Positions 1 through 11,160 of a stretch of DNA of 64,000 nucleotides are shown piece by piece. A model generated the notes under the pieces. It made no database searches. It was not told the DNA's origin and was given only the letters and a program-made list of their open reading frames with translations. Every line of letters starts with the position of its first letter. Positions within the stretch are counted from its first letter, which is position 1. The position numbers and the translations under genes are program-made. Source of the stretch: Margaritifera margaritifera (Eukaryota; Mollusca; Bivalvia; Unionida; Margaritiferidae); the NCBI GenBank assembly GCA_029931535.1, contig JAQPZY010001414.1:1504001-1568000 (forward strand), read 5' to 3'.

Positions 1-1046
1 TAATTAGCGTATTAAGCCACTACTCGTTTTTGCTGTCTTCTGTCTATGTTGATGTAGAACGATGTATAAATCAGTGTTCATTTTTATTTCTCAGTGTGAT
101 ATATGTTTCGTCCGTCTGTCTGTCTGTTTGTGTTGTGTGTGCGAACGAGAGCTGGATTTAATCTCTCAACTGGCATATATTGTGTGTAGATTTAATTTCT
201 CCCAGGTCATACACTGATTCTTTTGGCCCGACCATGTACAGGAAATGAGTCAGATAGAACATCCTAGAACGTGAGAAGGTAATAAATTCGCACCCCCCAA
301 CTCCACCAGTGTTTAAAAACCTCTTTTCTGAGCATCCTACCATCGAATTTATTTCCATGCAAGTAGTACGGAAGTGTTCCAGCAATATGCTCGTACTCCT
401 TGTACGAGATGGTAATAATTAGTACAGCAAAATACGTTCGACCCTCAAGTGTTCAAGAAACCTCTTTTCTGAACACCCTGACATTAGAAAGATCGTACTA
501 TATTTTTTATTCACAAGCGTTCTAGCAATGTTCTCGTACCCCAATATGAGATCGTAATTTGTTTTCACGCTGTAGTACGGAACGTGTTTTAGCTCTGCCA
601 TTACTTACCTACTATATATCTATCTTAAGGCCCGATTATCTGTATCCTGTATCGGTGTATGTGTAGTCTACGGTAAATATGAACATCGTCTTCTGCTTGT
701 TTTTTTCAAGTAAGAGTTTGTTCACTGTGTTGAGTAGTCTGTGTTGTCTCTTGTCATTTGTCTTTTCTTACGACTCTGAAGGTGTCTGGACGGTAAACAA
801 CTAGAATCAACTTATATGCTTCTAAACTGCGGAAATTGATATCTTTTAGCTTGTTTCTCTGAACTGTAAGAATCGATTTATCGAAACGTAAAATATAAAT
901 TGTGCTTTGAAGCAATCAAAATTATGGTTAAGATCTATTTAATTGTAATTTTCTGAAGCATTTTTGGAGATTAAGTTTCAGGTAGTCAAACATAGCCCAA
1001 ACCCTCCCACTACAAAAATAATTAACAAGTAATTAACAAATGTACG

Positions 1047-1050
<4 letters not shown>

Positions 1051-1119
<69 letters not shown>
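1051..1119. repeat. (AG)n microsatellite
   Basis: Uninterrupted AG dinucleotide run of about 35 units, followed by a short degenerate GAGGGAGGGAGAG tail. The translated serine-leucine run on the other strand is an artefact of this tract. Confidence 0.98.
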
Positions 1120-1121
<2 letters not shown>

Positions 1122-2361
1122 TTGAGGGAGGGAGAGAGAGAACGACGAGGGAATAAACAATTCGAAAATACATAAGAAATTATCTCAGTATCAATATTAC
1201 TAAACTCTTCCAGATTCTTTGATCACATCTTGTACAGATTTAATACAATATACAATTTGCATTAGATGAAATTAGTAAAGAATCAGAAAGAAGCAAATCC
1301 ACGTATACTGGAAGTGATACTTGATTGGTAGTTTGAAATAATTTCCTACGACAGACAAATGTCCAGTTGCATTCTAAGAAATTTAAATATAACATAAACA
1401 TAGGAAGATACATTTTCCTTAGGAAACTCATGCAGATATATAAAACAACTTACCAAATAATTTTGACATTTTTTACAGGAGGCAAGACATCGTTGAATAG
1501 CAAAATTCACGAATCCAACATAAAAGCAGGTTCTATTTTTGTGTTTAAAGACACACTTTCATATCGCAAAATATAATGTGGCGGTCAATCATTTACATTA
1601 TATACTACACGTGTTACATTATATAAGCTTTTTCCCTACTCTTCGTTTCGTATGTTATATCTTACAGGAGAATGATTCAATAGCTGTGCACAATTGGAAA
1701 TATTCATATGCATGGAAAAAAATAAAAATAATAATAATAATAATTTCTTCGCGTCAAAGCAGAAAATTATTTGTGAAAAAAAAGTATTTTTCTCCGCTGA
1801 TATAATAATTCACTTCGTGTATAAAAATGTCTTTGTTTGTTTGTTTGTTTTTTTGTTGTTTTTTTTTGGCGAAAAGAATTAACACACATATGATATTCTG
1901 GGGCAAGAAATAGTTTAATTTGCACCCTTAATAGATTTTGTTCGCTGATTAGGCTTTATTTCTGCTTGTTTCAAAACTATTCTTTCTTCAAACTCCCCCA
2001 AAATCCCCAAACAAAACAATAGTAATAAAATTAAGGAGAAAAACTTATTCGCGGCATGAAATCAATTTTCAACGATGACAATAAACACCTTAACGTCACA
2101 GATACGATTGCATTGGCGGTGAAAATATATTTTTAATTCAGGAGTTAAAATTATTTTAGGTGCAACTTACATTATTTTCGCCGCAGATGAAATTAATTTC
2201 GGACGCAAATTGAAATAATAGCGATTCAAGTTGGGTTTTTTTTATCCTCTGGCCAAGCAATTTTTCTTCGTTCGCAGAAAATAATTATTTCTTCGCAGAG
2301 ATGTGCATTCCTGAGGCAATTGTTTTTTTGTTGTTTTTTTGTGGGTGGGGTCTTCTTTTTT

Positions 2362-2935
2362 AGGACTTACTTAGAAGTAGGAAGGAAAATATTACATACG
2401 TGGTTAGCCTGAAGATTCATCTTCACTTCCAGGCAGCTATCGTTATAATCCAGCAAGAACGTTTCTGCAGATTGCCTTTTAATCAGCTACCCAAGTCGTC
2501 TCCCGGATTTATATATATATATATTGTATCTGGCGCCCAATACTTAAGGTTGTTTACTTCAGATCTTGCTTTACAGCTCGTACGGGTTGTACTTGCTTTA
2601 CGTAGGGGTCGTTACAATCCATATGAGGCTTTACACTCCATATTAGGCTTTATTTACATTTGAAGCTAGTAGTAATTAACGCCTAATATGGAATGCAATG
2701 ACACGTATCAGCTGTGACGCGGTATCGAAAGAAAATAACGTTTACTACTAGGCGCGATATACAAAATGTCTGTATCAATTATGAAGAAGTCTTGGATATC
2801 GGATGAAAGAAGGACATGTGGAGAAATATTCAAGCTGGATTAGAATGATCATACCTATTTAGAAATGAAGATGAATGTTCAGGCTAACCACGTACACAAT
2901 ATTTTACTTCCTAAATCTAGTCCTTGAAAATTTAT
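2362..2935. repeat. MITE-like inverted repeat (~570 bp)
   Basis: The left arm (about 2362-2490) and the reverse complement of the right arm (about 2800-2935) align with gaps. Shared words are AAAATATT, ACGTGGTTAGCCTGAA, ATTCATCTTCA and TAATCCAGC. No ORF of note lies inside. This looks like a short non-autonomous element or a foldback structure; no target-site duplication was delimited. Degenerate ATTATTTTC modules lie outside both arms. Confidence 0.7.
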
Positions 2936-3986
2936 GCCACCTGAACGCTGTCAAATTTCGTACTTCTCTGCACATGATTTCTATGCATCACGCTATGTCC
3001 TGGAAATGGACAGTAAAAGCCAGATAATGAAAAGCGATTTCCAAGACAGAGGAAACTCTAACCGAGATAATGGCCTATTACCTGGGTCAAAACGGCACTT
3101 ATAGTCATCCTACTTATTTGTAATGCAAAGACAATAATTTTAATTAGTATTATTATGCAATTATTTTCTTCGTGAATAAAATCACTTCATAATTTTCTAT
3201 GCGAATAACATTATTTTCTCCGCAAAGAACGACATTTCTGTGATTTTCTTCACGAATTAAACTATTTTCACCCAGAATGAAAGTAATCATGAAAGATAAG
3301 TGCGTCATATTTCAGCCACATTACGTCTAGATATGTATTGAGTCTCAGACAAGTTTATGACACGAGGGTTACGCTATGAAGAAGGCAATTTAATAGTGTT
3401 TTTCCATATACATTAGAAGTCATCCATAACTCTTCCTTTCGAATAAATCTAAAGGAAAACAGAGCCACGAGAATAACAAATTTTAATGTTTCTTTTCATA
3501 CTTTTTCTTTATATGGGCAAGTATGATATACATCTTTATCGGATGAAAAATGCTTAATGATATGGTACGCTGATGTTAAAATTATAGAATAATTAATGTT
3601 TTATAAGAAAAACAATTTTAGAGAATACAAAATCTTTGTACAACAGAAAATATGTTTGTTTGTAATATTTACCAATATTAGAAGGGGTAGCACAAAAAAT
3701 GCATATAAAGTTGAGCGTTTACGCTTAGAAAGAAGAAAAAGTAACGATTTGCTACTGCAGCCCCAGTTAACTTCATCACGACTTTCTTCACCATTTTAGT
3801 AGAAAACATAATATCATCAAATAATTTGAAACTCATGCAAGCCCCTGGTCCATAGTTTTCAAAAGGTGATAACATTCCAAACTTCATTATTTGATAGATA
3901 CCTCCTTTTTAGCGATAGCAATATATTGACGTTACTAAAATTAATATAACCCATATGATGCATGTAATTCTCATCTTTTTTTGTAG

Positions 3987-4175
3987 AGACATAAAGCAAT
4001 TGGACTATGAAAATATGATTTTGAAAACCCTTCTGACCGATCTGCACAAGTATACTACTTCCCACACGGAAGTAAACGACAATCCTTTTGAACTACCAAG
4101 TACAATCGAATCCAGCACGACAGTCGCCACTCAATACAGACAAGCCCAGGATATATACCACGATTTCAAGGAAAG
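3987..4175 (+). CDS. Coiled-coil membrane protein, exon (5' neighbours not found)
   Basis: A 189-nt exon preceded by a good polypyrimidine tract and acceptor (CTTTTTTTGTAG) and followed by donor AG|GTATGC. It begins with the third base of a codon and ends with two bases of the next (phase 2 at both ends). The 62 complete codons read DIKQLDYENMILKTLLTDL and on to YHDFKE: polar, heptad-like, rich in Leu, Lys and Gln, with a Thr/Ser-rich middle. Joined to the exon at 16764, the split codon gives Arg and the reading continues IQSLVSNLESAS. I do not recognise the family. Function is unknown; an elongated coiled-coil stalk is inferred. Confidence 0.55.
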
Positions 4176-5189
4176 GTATGCTTAAAAATGCCAGTCTTTT
4201 CTTACTTTATAAATATCATATCACCAAAAAAATATCCCTAGCGTTTTGTGTAGATCAAGCAAATTACTACGGTTATCATATATTGCAATACTGAGGATAG
4301 ATCACACATTTGCACACATCTAACATTTAAGAATCCTTCAAAATCAGTAGTGAATATATTGGGTCGTCTGGATCAGTCATATTATATTTTATCTTTGTGT
4401 ATCAACCATCTTATATAGGGATACAAGAACACTTTAAATCAAAATTAAAAATTGCTAGCGCAGTATAATATTTGCACACTAAGACACTCGTATACTACAA
4501 TACTGAGAAAAAAAAATATTTATTAGCACTTACAGACTTGAAGGAAATTTTAAGATATGCAATTAGCACATCCTTATTTTCTTGTTAGTTGAAATCTTAC
4601 TACTACAATAAATAGAGATGATAAAACGCTGGAAATGCGACACTGAAAAATCAGCAAACCTGATCGATAAAGCGAATGCTCCCTAAAACCGTCGCTGAAT
4701 ATTTAGCGAGCTCAAGGGCAAGCGCAGCAAAACGACGAAAGCGTAGAAGCGAACACGAAATATTACTTTGAAATTGTTTACACAATAAATAGTAGATATT
4801 TATTATTGAAATTTTTATAGTTAAATCAATTAAAGCGAATGGCTAACCGCAAGCGACAGAATCCATGCTCAGCATAGCAGTAAGTCGGAATACGTCGATA
4901 CGTGATGCAACAATACCATAAAAAGTGAGGAAAAAATACAATCACCTTTAATAAGTTTTCAACTAGAAAATCGTTCATAAGGATGAATAGACATAATCTT
5001 AATATAATCATTACGAAAAGACCTAGAGATTCATTTGAAATAAATTTCAATGAGTATAGATTAAAAGCTGTAAAGAATCAAGCTTTTTATGAAATTTGTA
5101 TTTCTTGTTGCTATCAGTCGTGTCATTTACAAATAACTGATACACCACTCATACGCACAAAGTTTAACAACGGATATTAAAAAATGGTA
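4176..5189. other. Intron, no feature recognised
   Basis: AT-rich sequence in the first intron of the coiled-coil gene model. Short ORFs here show no family signature. Confidence 0.4.
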
Positions 5190-5520
5190 TCGTTCCTCAG
5201 TGGATACGATCAAAGCATGATTTTTCAACAAATAATTACAAATGATATCGTATGTCAACGGATATGATCAATGCATGGAATTTATCAACAAATATGACTG
5301 ATATATGGATCTATCAACATATATCATTGATATATGGATCTATTAATATATATGGTTGATATATGGACCTATCAACAAATATGAACAGTGTTTGGAATTG
5401 TCAACAAGTGTGATCAATGTATGGAATTATCAACAAGTATGATCAATGTGTTGTTCATTAATAAATATGATTAACGTATAGATTTATAATCAATGTATTG
5501 TTTATCAACAAGTATGATGC
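5190..5520. repeat. Degenerate ~30-bp tandem array
   Basis: About ten diverged units with the words ATCAACAAxTATGA and TGATxxATGGAATTA. Spacing between TCAACA words is mostly 28-35 bp. Units drift between CAACAAGTATGATC and CAACATATATCATTG forms, so this is an old minisatellite inside an intron. Confidence 0.75.
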
Positions 5521-5559
5521 TGTATTAGATTGATTGTCGCACATATATTAATATTGATT

Positions 5560-6640
5560 TTTAGGTTCAAAACCTAATATATATTTTCCATCAACATGTA
5601 TCATGATATTATATCGTGGCATCCAGGCAATGATCACGAGATATTTCCGATCCACAGATCCCTACAAATGGTTATTGAACGACCTCAGGTGGTCCGCTCG
5701 CCCCAGCTTACCGAATGATTCGTCAATAACCCTCCCTATCCCGCTGACCCGTTGGTCCAGAACCTTTGGCCCCTCACACTGAGATGACCAGTATCTTCCC
5801 TCAAGCTAATATCACCATTGACCTCAGTATCCGGGTTACACAATCCGCCTCCCCCGAGTTCAACAACTCCCCGTAACAGCGAAAAAATACAATGACTGAG
5901 CCGTGTAATACACGAGGCACGCTTCAGTACGAATACAATGACTTACATTCCGCATGAGTGCACATGAACTGACTTCGTTGCACGTTAAATTCTTTCATAA
6001 GAGCGACTGTACGAAATTGTTATTACAATAGCCACGTTCATACATGAATCTGTCTCCGACAAGAATAATTGCACTGGATAATAAAAGCTCGAACATTTGT
6101 CAACATTTAATGCGTACAACGTATAAACGAATTCAACTTGTCTGTTCAGCTGTAAAATATCTAACCTGAAACAGACAATATTTTATCTAATAACATGGCG
6201 TTATGTGACATAGGTCTAATTTTCTAGAAAAATTAGAATAAATTGAGAAATATTCAATATGTTAAACAATTTTATCACATAGAACAGATATAGCGAAATA
6301 ATACAGTTTTTCATTTTCACATACCTCCACAGCTGAAGATTCCTTCCGCAAAGTGGACAGCTCCTGACAAGATTCATCTGTATTGTGACGATACAGATAG
6401 AATAGGACTATAAGTACTAGATTCGATGTCCAATACACGGCTAGAGAACTCGAGATAAACGGGACCCCACTGCCGGCGCTTTATGCGTGCATGAGTGAGT
6501 GAACAGAAGTCAGTATATCTAAATCGCCAAGTTTAAAACTAATACACCCGATAACGCTGTACGCGACAACGAAACCCATCTTTACTTTCGTTCATATATA
6601 ATTCACAGGTATTTTATAACACAATTCAATGACACTACAT
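5560..6640 (-). other. Probable 3' end or LTR zone of the gypsy relic
   Basis: This stretch is less AT-rich than its surroundings (especially 5640-5900 and 6320-6500). On the - strand it follows directly after the RNase H C-terminus. In elements with integrase before RT, the 3' LTR would lie here. A purine-rich CAGTGGGGTCC word (reverse complement near 6470) could be a polypurine tract, but I could not delimit LTR ends because no second LTR copy was found in the window. Confidence 0.3.
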
Positions 6641-7087
6641 TTTCCGATCCTCTGATTGCCTCGATCCGCAAGAGATACGGCTATAAAATCAATCTTGCCT
6701 TGGCGACGTTCGCTTTGTTTAAATACATGAGGGGCTGGTGGTTCGTTTCAAGGACGAATTCCCTTCCGAAAAGGTATGTGTGAAATGTTCCTGTTCCGCA
6801 CACGACTGCCAAACATTCTTTTGCGATCAAGGAGTAGTTTTGCTCTCGAGGCAGCAATTTTCAACTTACATAAGCAACGGGTAACTTTACCCCTCTTGCT
6901 CCTGCAGCAAGACTGTTCCTATTCCCGTGTCAGAGGCATCAGTTCTCAACACCAATGATTTATTCAACTCAGGTAACTTTAGGATTGGTGCTCTGATCAA
7001 TTTTCCCGTAAGGGCGTTAAAAGCTCTTTCCTGGGATGGAACCCAAGAAACTTTATTGGGTTGCCCATTTATAGTCAAATCCGTCAA
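6640..7087 (-). pseudogene. Ty3/gypsy RNase H fragment
   Basis: The segment includes VSWVPSQERAFNALTGKL and LVLRTDASDTGIGTVLLQEQ, matching the RT connection and the start of the retroelement RNase H fold with its first catalytic Asp (TDAS). After a stop the reading continues in shifted frames: KLLPRE-like, KECLAVV-like, FGREFVLET and NHQPLMYLNKA (second catalytic Asp replaced by Asn in this reading), ending near 6640 with RIEAIRGSEN. At least three frame disruptions; non-functional. Confidence 0.75.
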
Positions 7088-7139
7088 TGGATTAACTGTA
7101 GCGGCGAAATTCGGAACGAATATTTCCTATAAAACCATA

Positions 7140-7903
7140 CTAACCAAAGAAACGATCAAAACTGTTTCTTGGTTTCTGGTCTAGAAGCATCGCTGATTGC
7201 ATCATTTTTGTCAGGTATCGTTTCAACTGCCCTGACCCACTTACTAGATGGCCCAAGCATGCCAAGTTAGAATATGCGATACAAGACTTGGTGGGTCTGG
7301 CTGTGAGATTGGCCTTGCGGAGTTTGTTGAACGGGTTGATCAAGACGGTAATCTGCTCTTCCCAGGTATGCGTATACACAAGAATATCGTCAACAAAAAT
7401 ATCTACGTTTTCCATGCCTTTCAATAATTGGCGCATAAGACGACAACACGACTCGCCGATGTTGATAAAACGGAAAGACATCACTTTAAATTGATATAGA
7501 TCTTTAGTGGTTAATGCGCGGGCATTATCAGCGATGGGCACCTGGCAATATCCTTTGGCGATATCTAATTTCGAAATGTATTTATGCCCCGCCAATTTCG
7601 AAAACAAACCCTCGATATCTGGCATCGGTTCCGCATCGAACACGGTAATTTTATTCAATTGACACAATTCTATGCAAAAACAGTTTGTCAGATCTTTCAT
7701 TCTGAGTAGCACCACGGGGGATGAATACGTGGAGTTTGAGGTTCAATCACCTCTAGGCCCAGCATTTTACTTACTTCCTCGTTGATTGTCTCCAGTGCAT
7801 TAAAGGGTGTTGGATAACTTATAATTCCCACTGGCTCAGATATACTTACATTTATTTCATGCTTTTTAAAAATCCAATTAAGACCTGGACTGTCTGTAAA
7901 CAC
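7140..7903 (-). pseudogene. Ty3/gypsy reverse transcriptase
   Basis: RNA-directed DNA polymerase core. In order: DVFTDSPGLN-like leader, NEEVSKMLGLEVIEP, a stop/frame change near 7700, then LCQLNKITVFDAEPMPDIE, GHKYISKLDIAKGYCQVPI (catalytic Asp of motif A), FKVMSFRFINIGESCCRLM (degraded 'MPFGL.NAP.TFQ' block), and VDIFVDDILVYTHTWEEQ with the YVDD-type motif as FVDD. The thumb region follows with HLVSGSGQL. Two long ORFs in different frames carry the domain, so at least one indel separates them. Assignment to Ty3/gypsy is firm; clade is inferred from gene order. Confidence 0.88.
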
Positions 7904-8124
7904 GTCTGGGTACCTACTTAAAATCTCCGCGATTTGTTGACGCTAACCCTCAGGTAACTCTGGACACACGTTGACCTTACCTACTCCTTCTTTTCCCACC
8001 CACATCGGGCACTTTGGGGAAATTTCTTTACTGGGGTCTACTTTTAGTTTGCCACCCGATTCGTCTTCGATGATCGCAATACATACTACGTTCAATACCC
8101 CTTTTTCTATCGTTTCATCAGACC
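7904..8124 (-). pseudogene. Gypsy linker between integrase and RT
   Basis: In frame with the RT leader, this segment reads SGGKLKVDPSKEISPKCPMW and later VNVCPELPEG, then a TAG, then RQQIAEILSRYPDVFTDSPG. The last part is the usual start of a gypsy RT ('...LL..Y.DVFSD.PG'). No aspartic protease (DTGA-like) motif is visible between the integrase end and RT, so protease must lie elsewhere, as expected if integrase precedes RT. Confidence 0.6.
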
Positions 8125-8460
8125 TCTCTACTTATCGTTTTAATATATTTGTGTGAAATATTCTCAACCTACCTTGCATGTCTTTTCTGTACTCCATTTC
8201 GTCCTTGAACTGCGTGACTTCATAGGGCGCTTTCCACTGGACCAATAGCTTGTTCCTACTAGTAGGGAGAAGCACCAAAACTCGATCACCTGCGTCGAAT
8301 TTCCTATTTCGCGTTCCGCCATTGTACTATTTTCCATATTTACGACCCGACTTCACGAGTTCATCGTGTGCCATCCAACACGTACTCTCTAATCTTTCGC
8401 GCAAGTCAACAACGTATTGGTAGGTCGTTATTACTTTCTCGTCCGCGAGATCACCCCATT
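8125..8460 (-). pseudogene. Ty3/gypsy integrase C-terminal (GPY/F-like) domain
   Basis: The - strand reads TYQYVVDLRERLESTCWMAH, ELVKSGRKYGK, a TAG, YNGGTRNRKF, then FDAGDRVLVLLPTSRNKLL, VQWKAPYEVTQF and LRIFHTNILKR followed by a stop. This is the C-terminal chromatin- and DNA-binding tail of a Ty3/gypsy integrase: 'GD.VLVLLP', the GPY/F block (here APY) and the terminal 'FH.N.LK.'. It ends about 220 bp before the RT leader on the same strand. One internal stop and a probable frameshift near 8455 show decay. Confidence 0.8.
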
Positions 8461-8639
8461 CTTAATAAGATCCTCATTAATATTAATGTTTTGCGAAAAC
8501 GAGGCTAAGCTAGGCAGATCGAGAAAAAAATGGCGGTCTATTGTACATCGAGTAACGATCTGAGCTGTTTGCCAGACATTTCTTTTGCATTCGTCGAGAA
8601 TTTCATCACGGGTTTCTCCAACTCCTCAGAAGTTCAGAG

Positions 8640-9440
8640 AAGGAACAGATGACAAAAGGATTTAGGTACGACAGTGAAGGATATGTACATTCGCTTAAAC
8701 GTAAGTAGATTTACGCCCTATCTTGACTGTCCTTTTTCTCTACTGGACACAAAATGAAAGTTAAAGATCGAGAAAAGAAAAAATTTCAAACATGAATTCT
8801 GTCTCTGGTTGGGTATGTTTTACATGTACAACTGTGATCAATCATTACTGTGGTCAAAACACGCGGTCAGAATAAAAGATTTACAAAACGGCCATAGTGA
8901 CACAAACTGCCCTTTCAATCAACAACGCCCCCCCCCCTTCCACCAAACCAGTAGAGAATGCAAAGCTTGTCGTCAAGATAACACTTCATGGTGTGTTTTA
9001 AAAAGTGTTGGTTTCATATCGGTATTTTTGCATTTTAATTTTTATCAGAAGTGCACAACCTGGTTATTTGTTATGGTGCTTGCTCTGTTTTTGGTAGGGG
9101 TGGGGAGGGACTCAGATTTTCCCTTTAGTTGAAATATTTTTTCTTTGAACTCACGACAATTTCATTTGTCAACTGAGACTATGGATAGACTATTTTATTC
9201 CTATGAACAGATTTTTTTTTTCAATAACAAACTGTCAGTTATATATTTACCCACAAAACAGCAGGATTATTTGTTTAAAGCTGTTTGAAAGCCATCATTT
9301 ATATTTTTAAAAATTCAAGCCACCACACCACCCCCCCCAAACAATTGGTATCTTATCTATGTGAACTTCGTCAATGATTATAATTAATATTATTTTTGTG
9401 GTGTTGGTAGATGGATGAATTGTGACACCCAGTACGTAAA
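8640..9440. other. No feature recognised
   Basis: AT-rich stretch with homopolymer runs (poly-C near 8929 and 9330, poly-T near 9210). No coding family recognised on either strand. Confidence 0.4.
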
Positions 9441-9462
9441 TGCAGACATTTGTGCGACGGGC

Positions 9463-10150
9463 TGAGGTATGAGCTCATCTTCAATGACTATTCACATGTA
9501 ATCAAGACTCGGAGAGACCCGGATGTCAGCTACACCATCGATAACCTTTCTCTGAAATATGACATTGTGATGCAGCCCGAACTCGCAAACACAATCCAGC
9601 AGCTATAACAGAGGCGGCTGGTCATCCTGTACGACCGCGTGCTCCGCCACAGAAAGGTTCGGGGGAACATTAATCTCAATGTTCCCACGAGGAGCATGAA
9701 GAGTATCTTTATGCTGGTTCAAGAACTATCTACCTCATTTTCCCAGGAGACAACAAATTTATACAATCCGAAGATACAGAAGGTCGAAGTTACTTTAGAT
9801 GGCATTCGTAACCATACACTACTAACAGTGGGGCGAGGTTAGGAAACATGTTGCCAGTGGCAAACTTCAAAACTCCGAAATTGCCATGGTGTTAAAAGAT
9901 TTGCATCTGACCAACGTTATGGTTCGAAAGTACTTCACAAACAAGTACGCCCTGTGGCTGGACATGCCCTGCAACGATGATGACTCCCTCCACGGCAGCG
10001 GAAGAATAGTTGAGAACTCCAGTGAGGAGGTAACCATGCAAAATGATAAAAGAGGACGAAGCAGCTGGCCTGTTATAGATATACCTCTACTTCATCGTGG
10101 ATGCAAAACTCAACATTGAAGATGGCAGGTTCGTTAGTGCGCTCTACTAA
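9463..10150 (+). pseudogene. Maverick/Polinton capsid-like protein relic
   Basis: The translation is continuous except for several stops and frameshifts: YELIFNDYSHVIKTRRD, SYTIDNLSLKYDIVMQPELA, LYDRVLRHRKV, INLNVPTRSMKSIFMLVQE, YNPKIQKVEVTLDG, KYALWLDMPCNDDDSLHGSG, then a C-terminal block ending GRFVSALY* at 10150. I recognise this as a protein repeatedly found in invertebrate Maverick-type elements, probably the C-terminal half of the major (hexon-like, double jelly-roll) capsid protein; the exact capsid assignment is from memory. It is broken (TAA after 'IQQL' near 9606, shifts near 9840 and 9890), so a fossil. Base composition is clearly less AT-rich than flanking DNA. Confidence 0.6.
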
Positions 10151-11160
10151 AGCCAAAATCATACAGCAATAGTCAGTGCTCTACCTCCTTGAATGCCATT
10201 ATTGGGGCATGTTTCAGTATATTGTCATCTTCTGCCCAACCATCCGCTGGAACAAGACATGCTAATTACGAGGCTCGTTTTGGACAGACCATGATGTGTA
10301 CTTTCGCAGTTAGACAAAATGACGACGAGGAAATTGAAGAGCCCTACGCTTGGTACGAGGTTAGGATTGGAGCCATGAAGACCAACACGCGAGCTTGGGA
10401 TGGGGGTTGGGGGCTGTGCACTCTTTTACGTTCTCAGTAGAGACCACACAAGAGCGCGAGGTGGTCTTTGTCCTTCTTGGAATGGCTGTTACAGCCCTTG
10501 TTAGCCATCAGCTCGCCAATTAAAGCCTTGGCAAGCCCAGACACATGGACTGTTTAATTTATGGTGGTCTTCTTTGCGTCTGGTATAGTTGCAAAAATGT
10601 CGGTAGATGAGCTTTACCTAACCTTGTTTAAGGGCTGTCGTCTCGACTGTCGGGACGCCGAGAGGTCGCTCGATGCGTCTGTCCCTCTCGGATCATGGAC
10701 TGCTCCCACTTTCCGTGTCTCTGTCAGCTCGCAACTCGTAATTTTTAGAGGTAACCTGGACACCACTGAGCTTAAAGGTATATGCAACGTTGCGATTTTC
10801 AATCAGATGCACTCCAAACGACCACCGGGGCGCTCTACTTAGTAAACCCTACCATGTTTTTGATATGATGAACTGGTAACCAGGCGGCCAGTGGCCCGTT
10901 GTCGACACAAGAAGCAACACGCATTGTGCGTCTAGTCATCTGCCCGGATTCGCCCTAAATTTGTGTCTCCAACCTTAATTGGCGCCTCCCTACAGTTGTT
11001 GTATACCTAGATTATGTGTGGTTAGGCGTTTACCCAGTTGTTTTTGCCAGTGGTCAAAAGAAAACGGATGGTGCTCAGCGTGGGATGAAAACGGTCAATC
11101 GGGGTGACGAGGACGTGGTTGTTTTGGCTCTGATTTCGACACTATTATTTCAGAACTATC
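10151..11160 (+). other. GC-richer stretch downstream of capsid relic, unidentified
   Basis: Same base composition as the capsid relic. Open stretches at 10189-10440 (with RHANYEARFGQTMMCTF and YAWYEVRIGAM) and 10561-10842 show no family I can name. They may be decayed genes of the same virus-like element. Not supportable as functional genes. Confidence 0.3.

Larger units (their letters stand above)
1..3986. other. Non-coding stretch upstream of coiled-coil exon
   Basis: I see no supportable gene here. It holds two diverged copies of a ~120-140 bp unit (near 318-420 and 459-580, both starting CCTCTTTTCTGA), a long (GA)n tract, and an inverted-repeat block at 2362-2935. Short modules of the type ATTATTTTC-TTCGCxGA recur at about 1740-1960, 2160-2300 and 3150-3290. 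If the coiled-coil gene has upstream exons inside the window they should be here, but no acceptor-exon-donor set in the right phase (2) was recognised. Confidence 0.5.
6640..8600 (-). mobile_element. Decayed Ty3/gypsy pol, integrase upstream of RT (Gmr1-like order)
   Basis: Read on the - strand, translated pieces run in this order: end of an integrase (8125-8460), a linker, reverse transcriptase (7140-7903), then RNase H (6640-7087). Standard Ty3/gypsy elements place integrase last. Integrase before RT is the arrangement known from Gmr1-type elements. The relic carries several stops and frameshifts, so it is dead. The catalytic core of integrase, protease and gag are not seen; the element appears cut at about 8640. 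It lies inside the 12.6-kb intron between the first two coiled-coil exons. Confidence 0.75.

Noticed and set aside
1478..1576. Possible exon after TTTTTTACAG encoding GGKTSLNSKI (P-loop-like)
   Set aside because: The required phase-2 reading hits a stop after seven codons and there is no donor; GGKTS alone is too short to support a GTPase.
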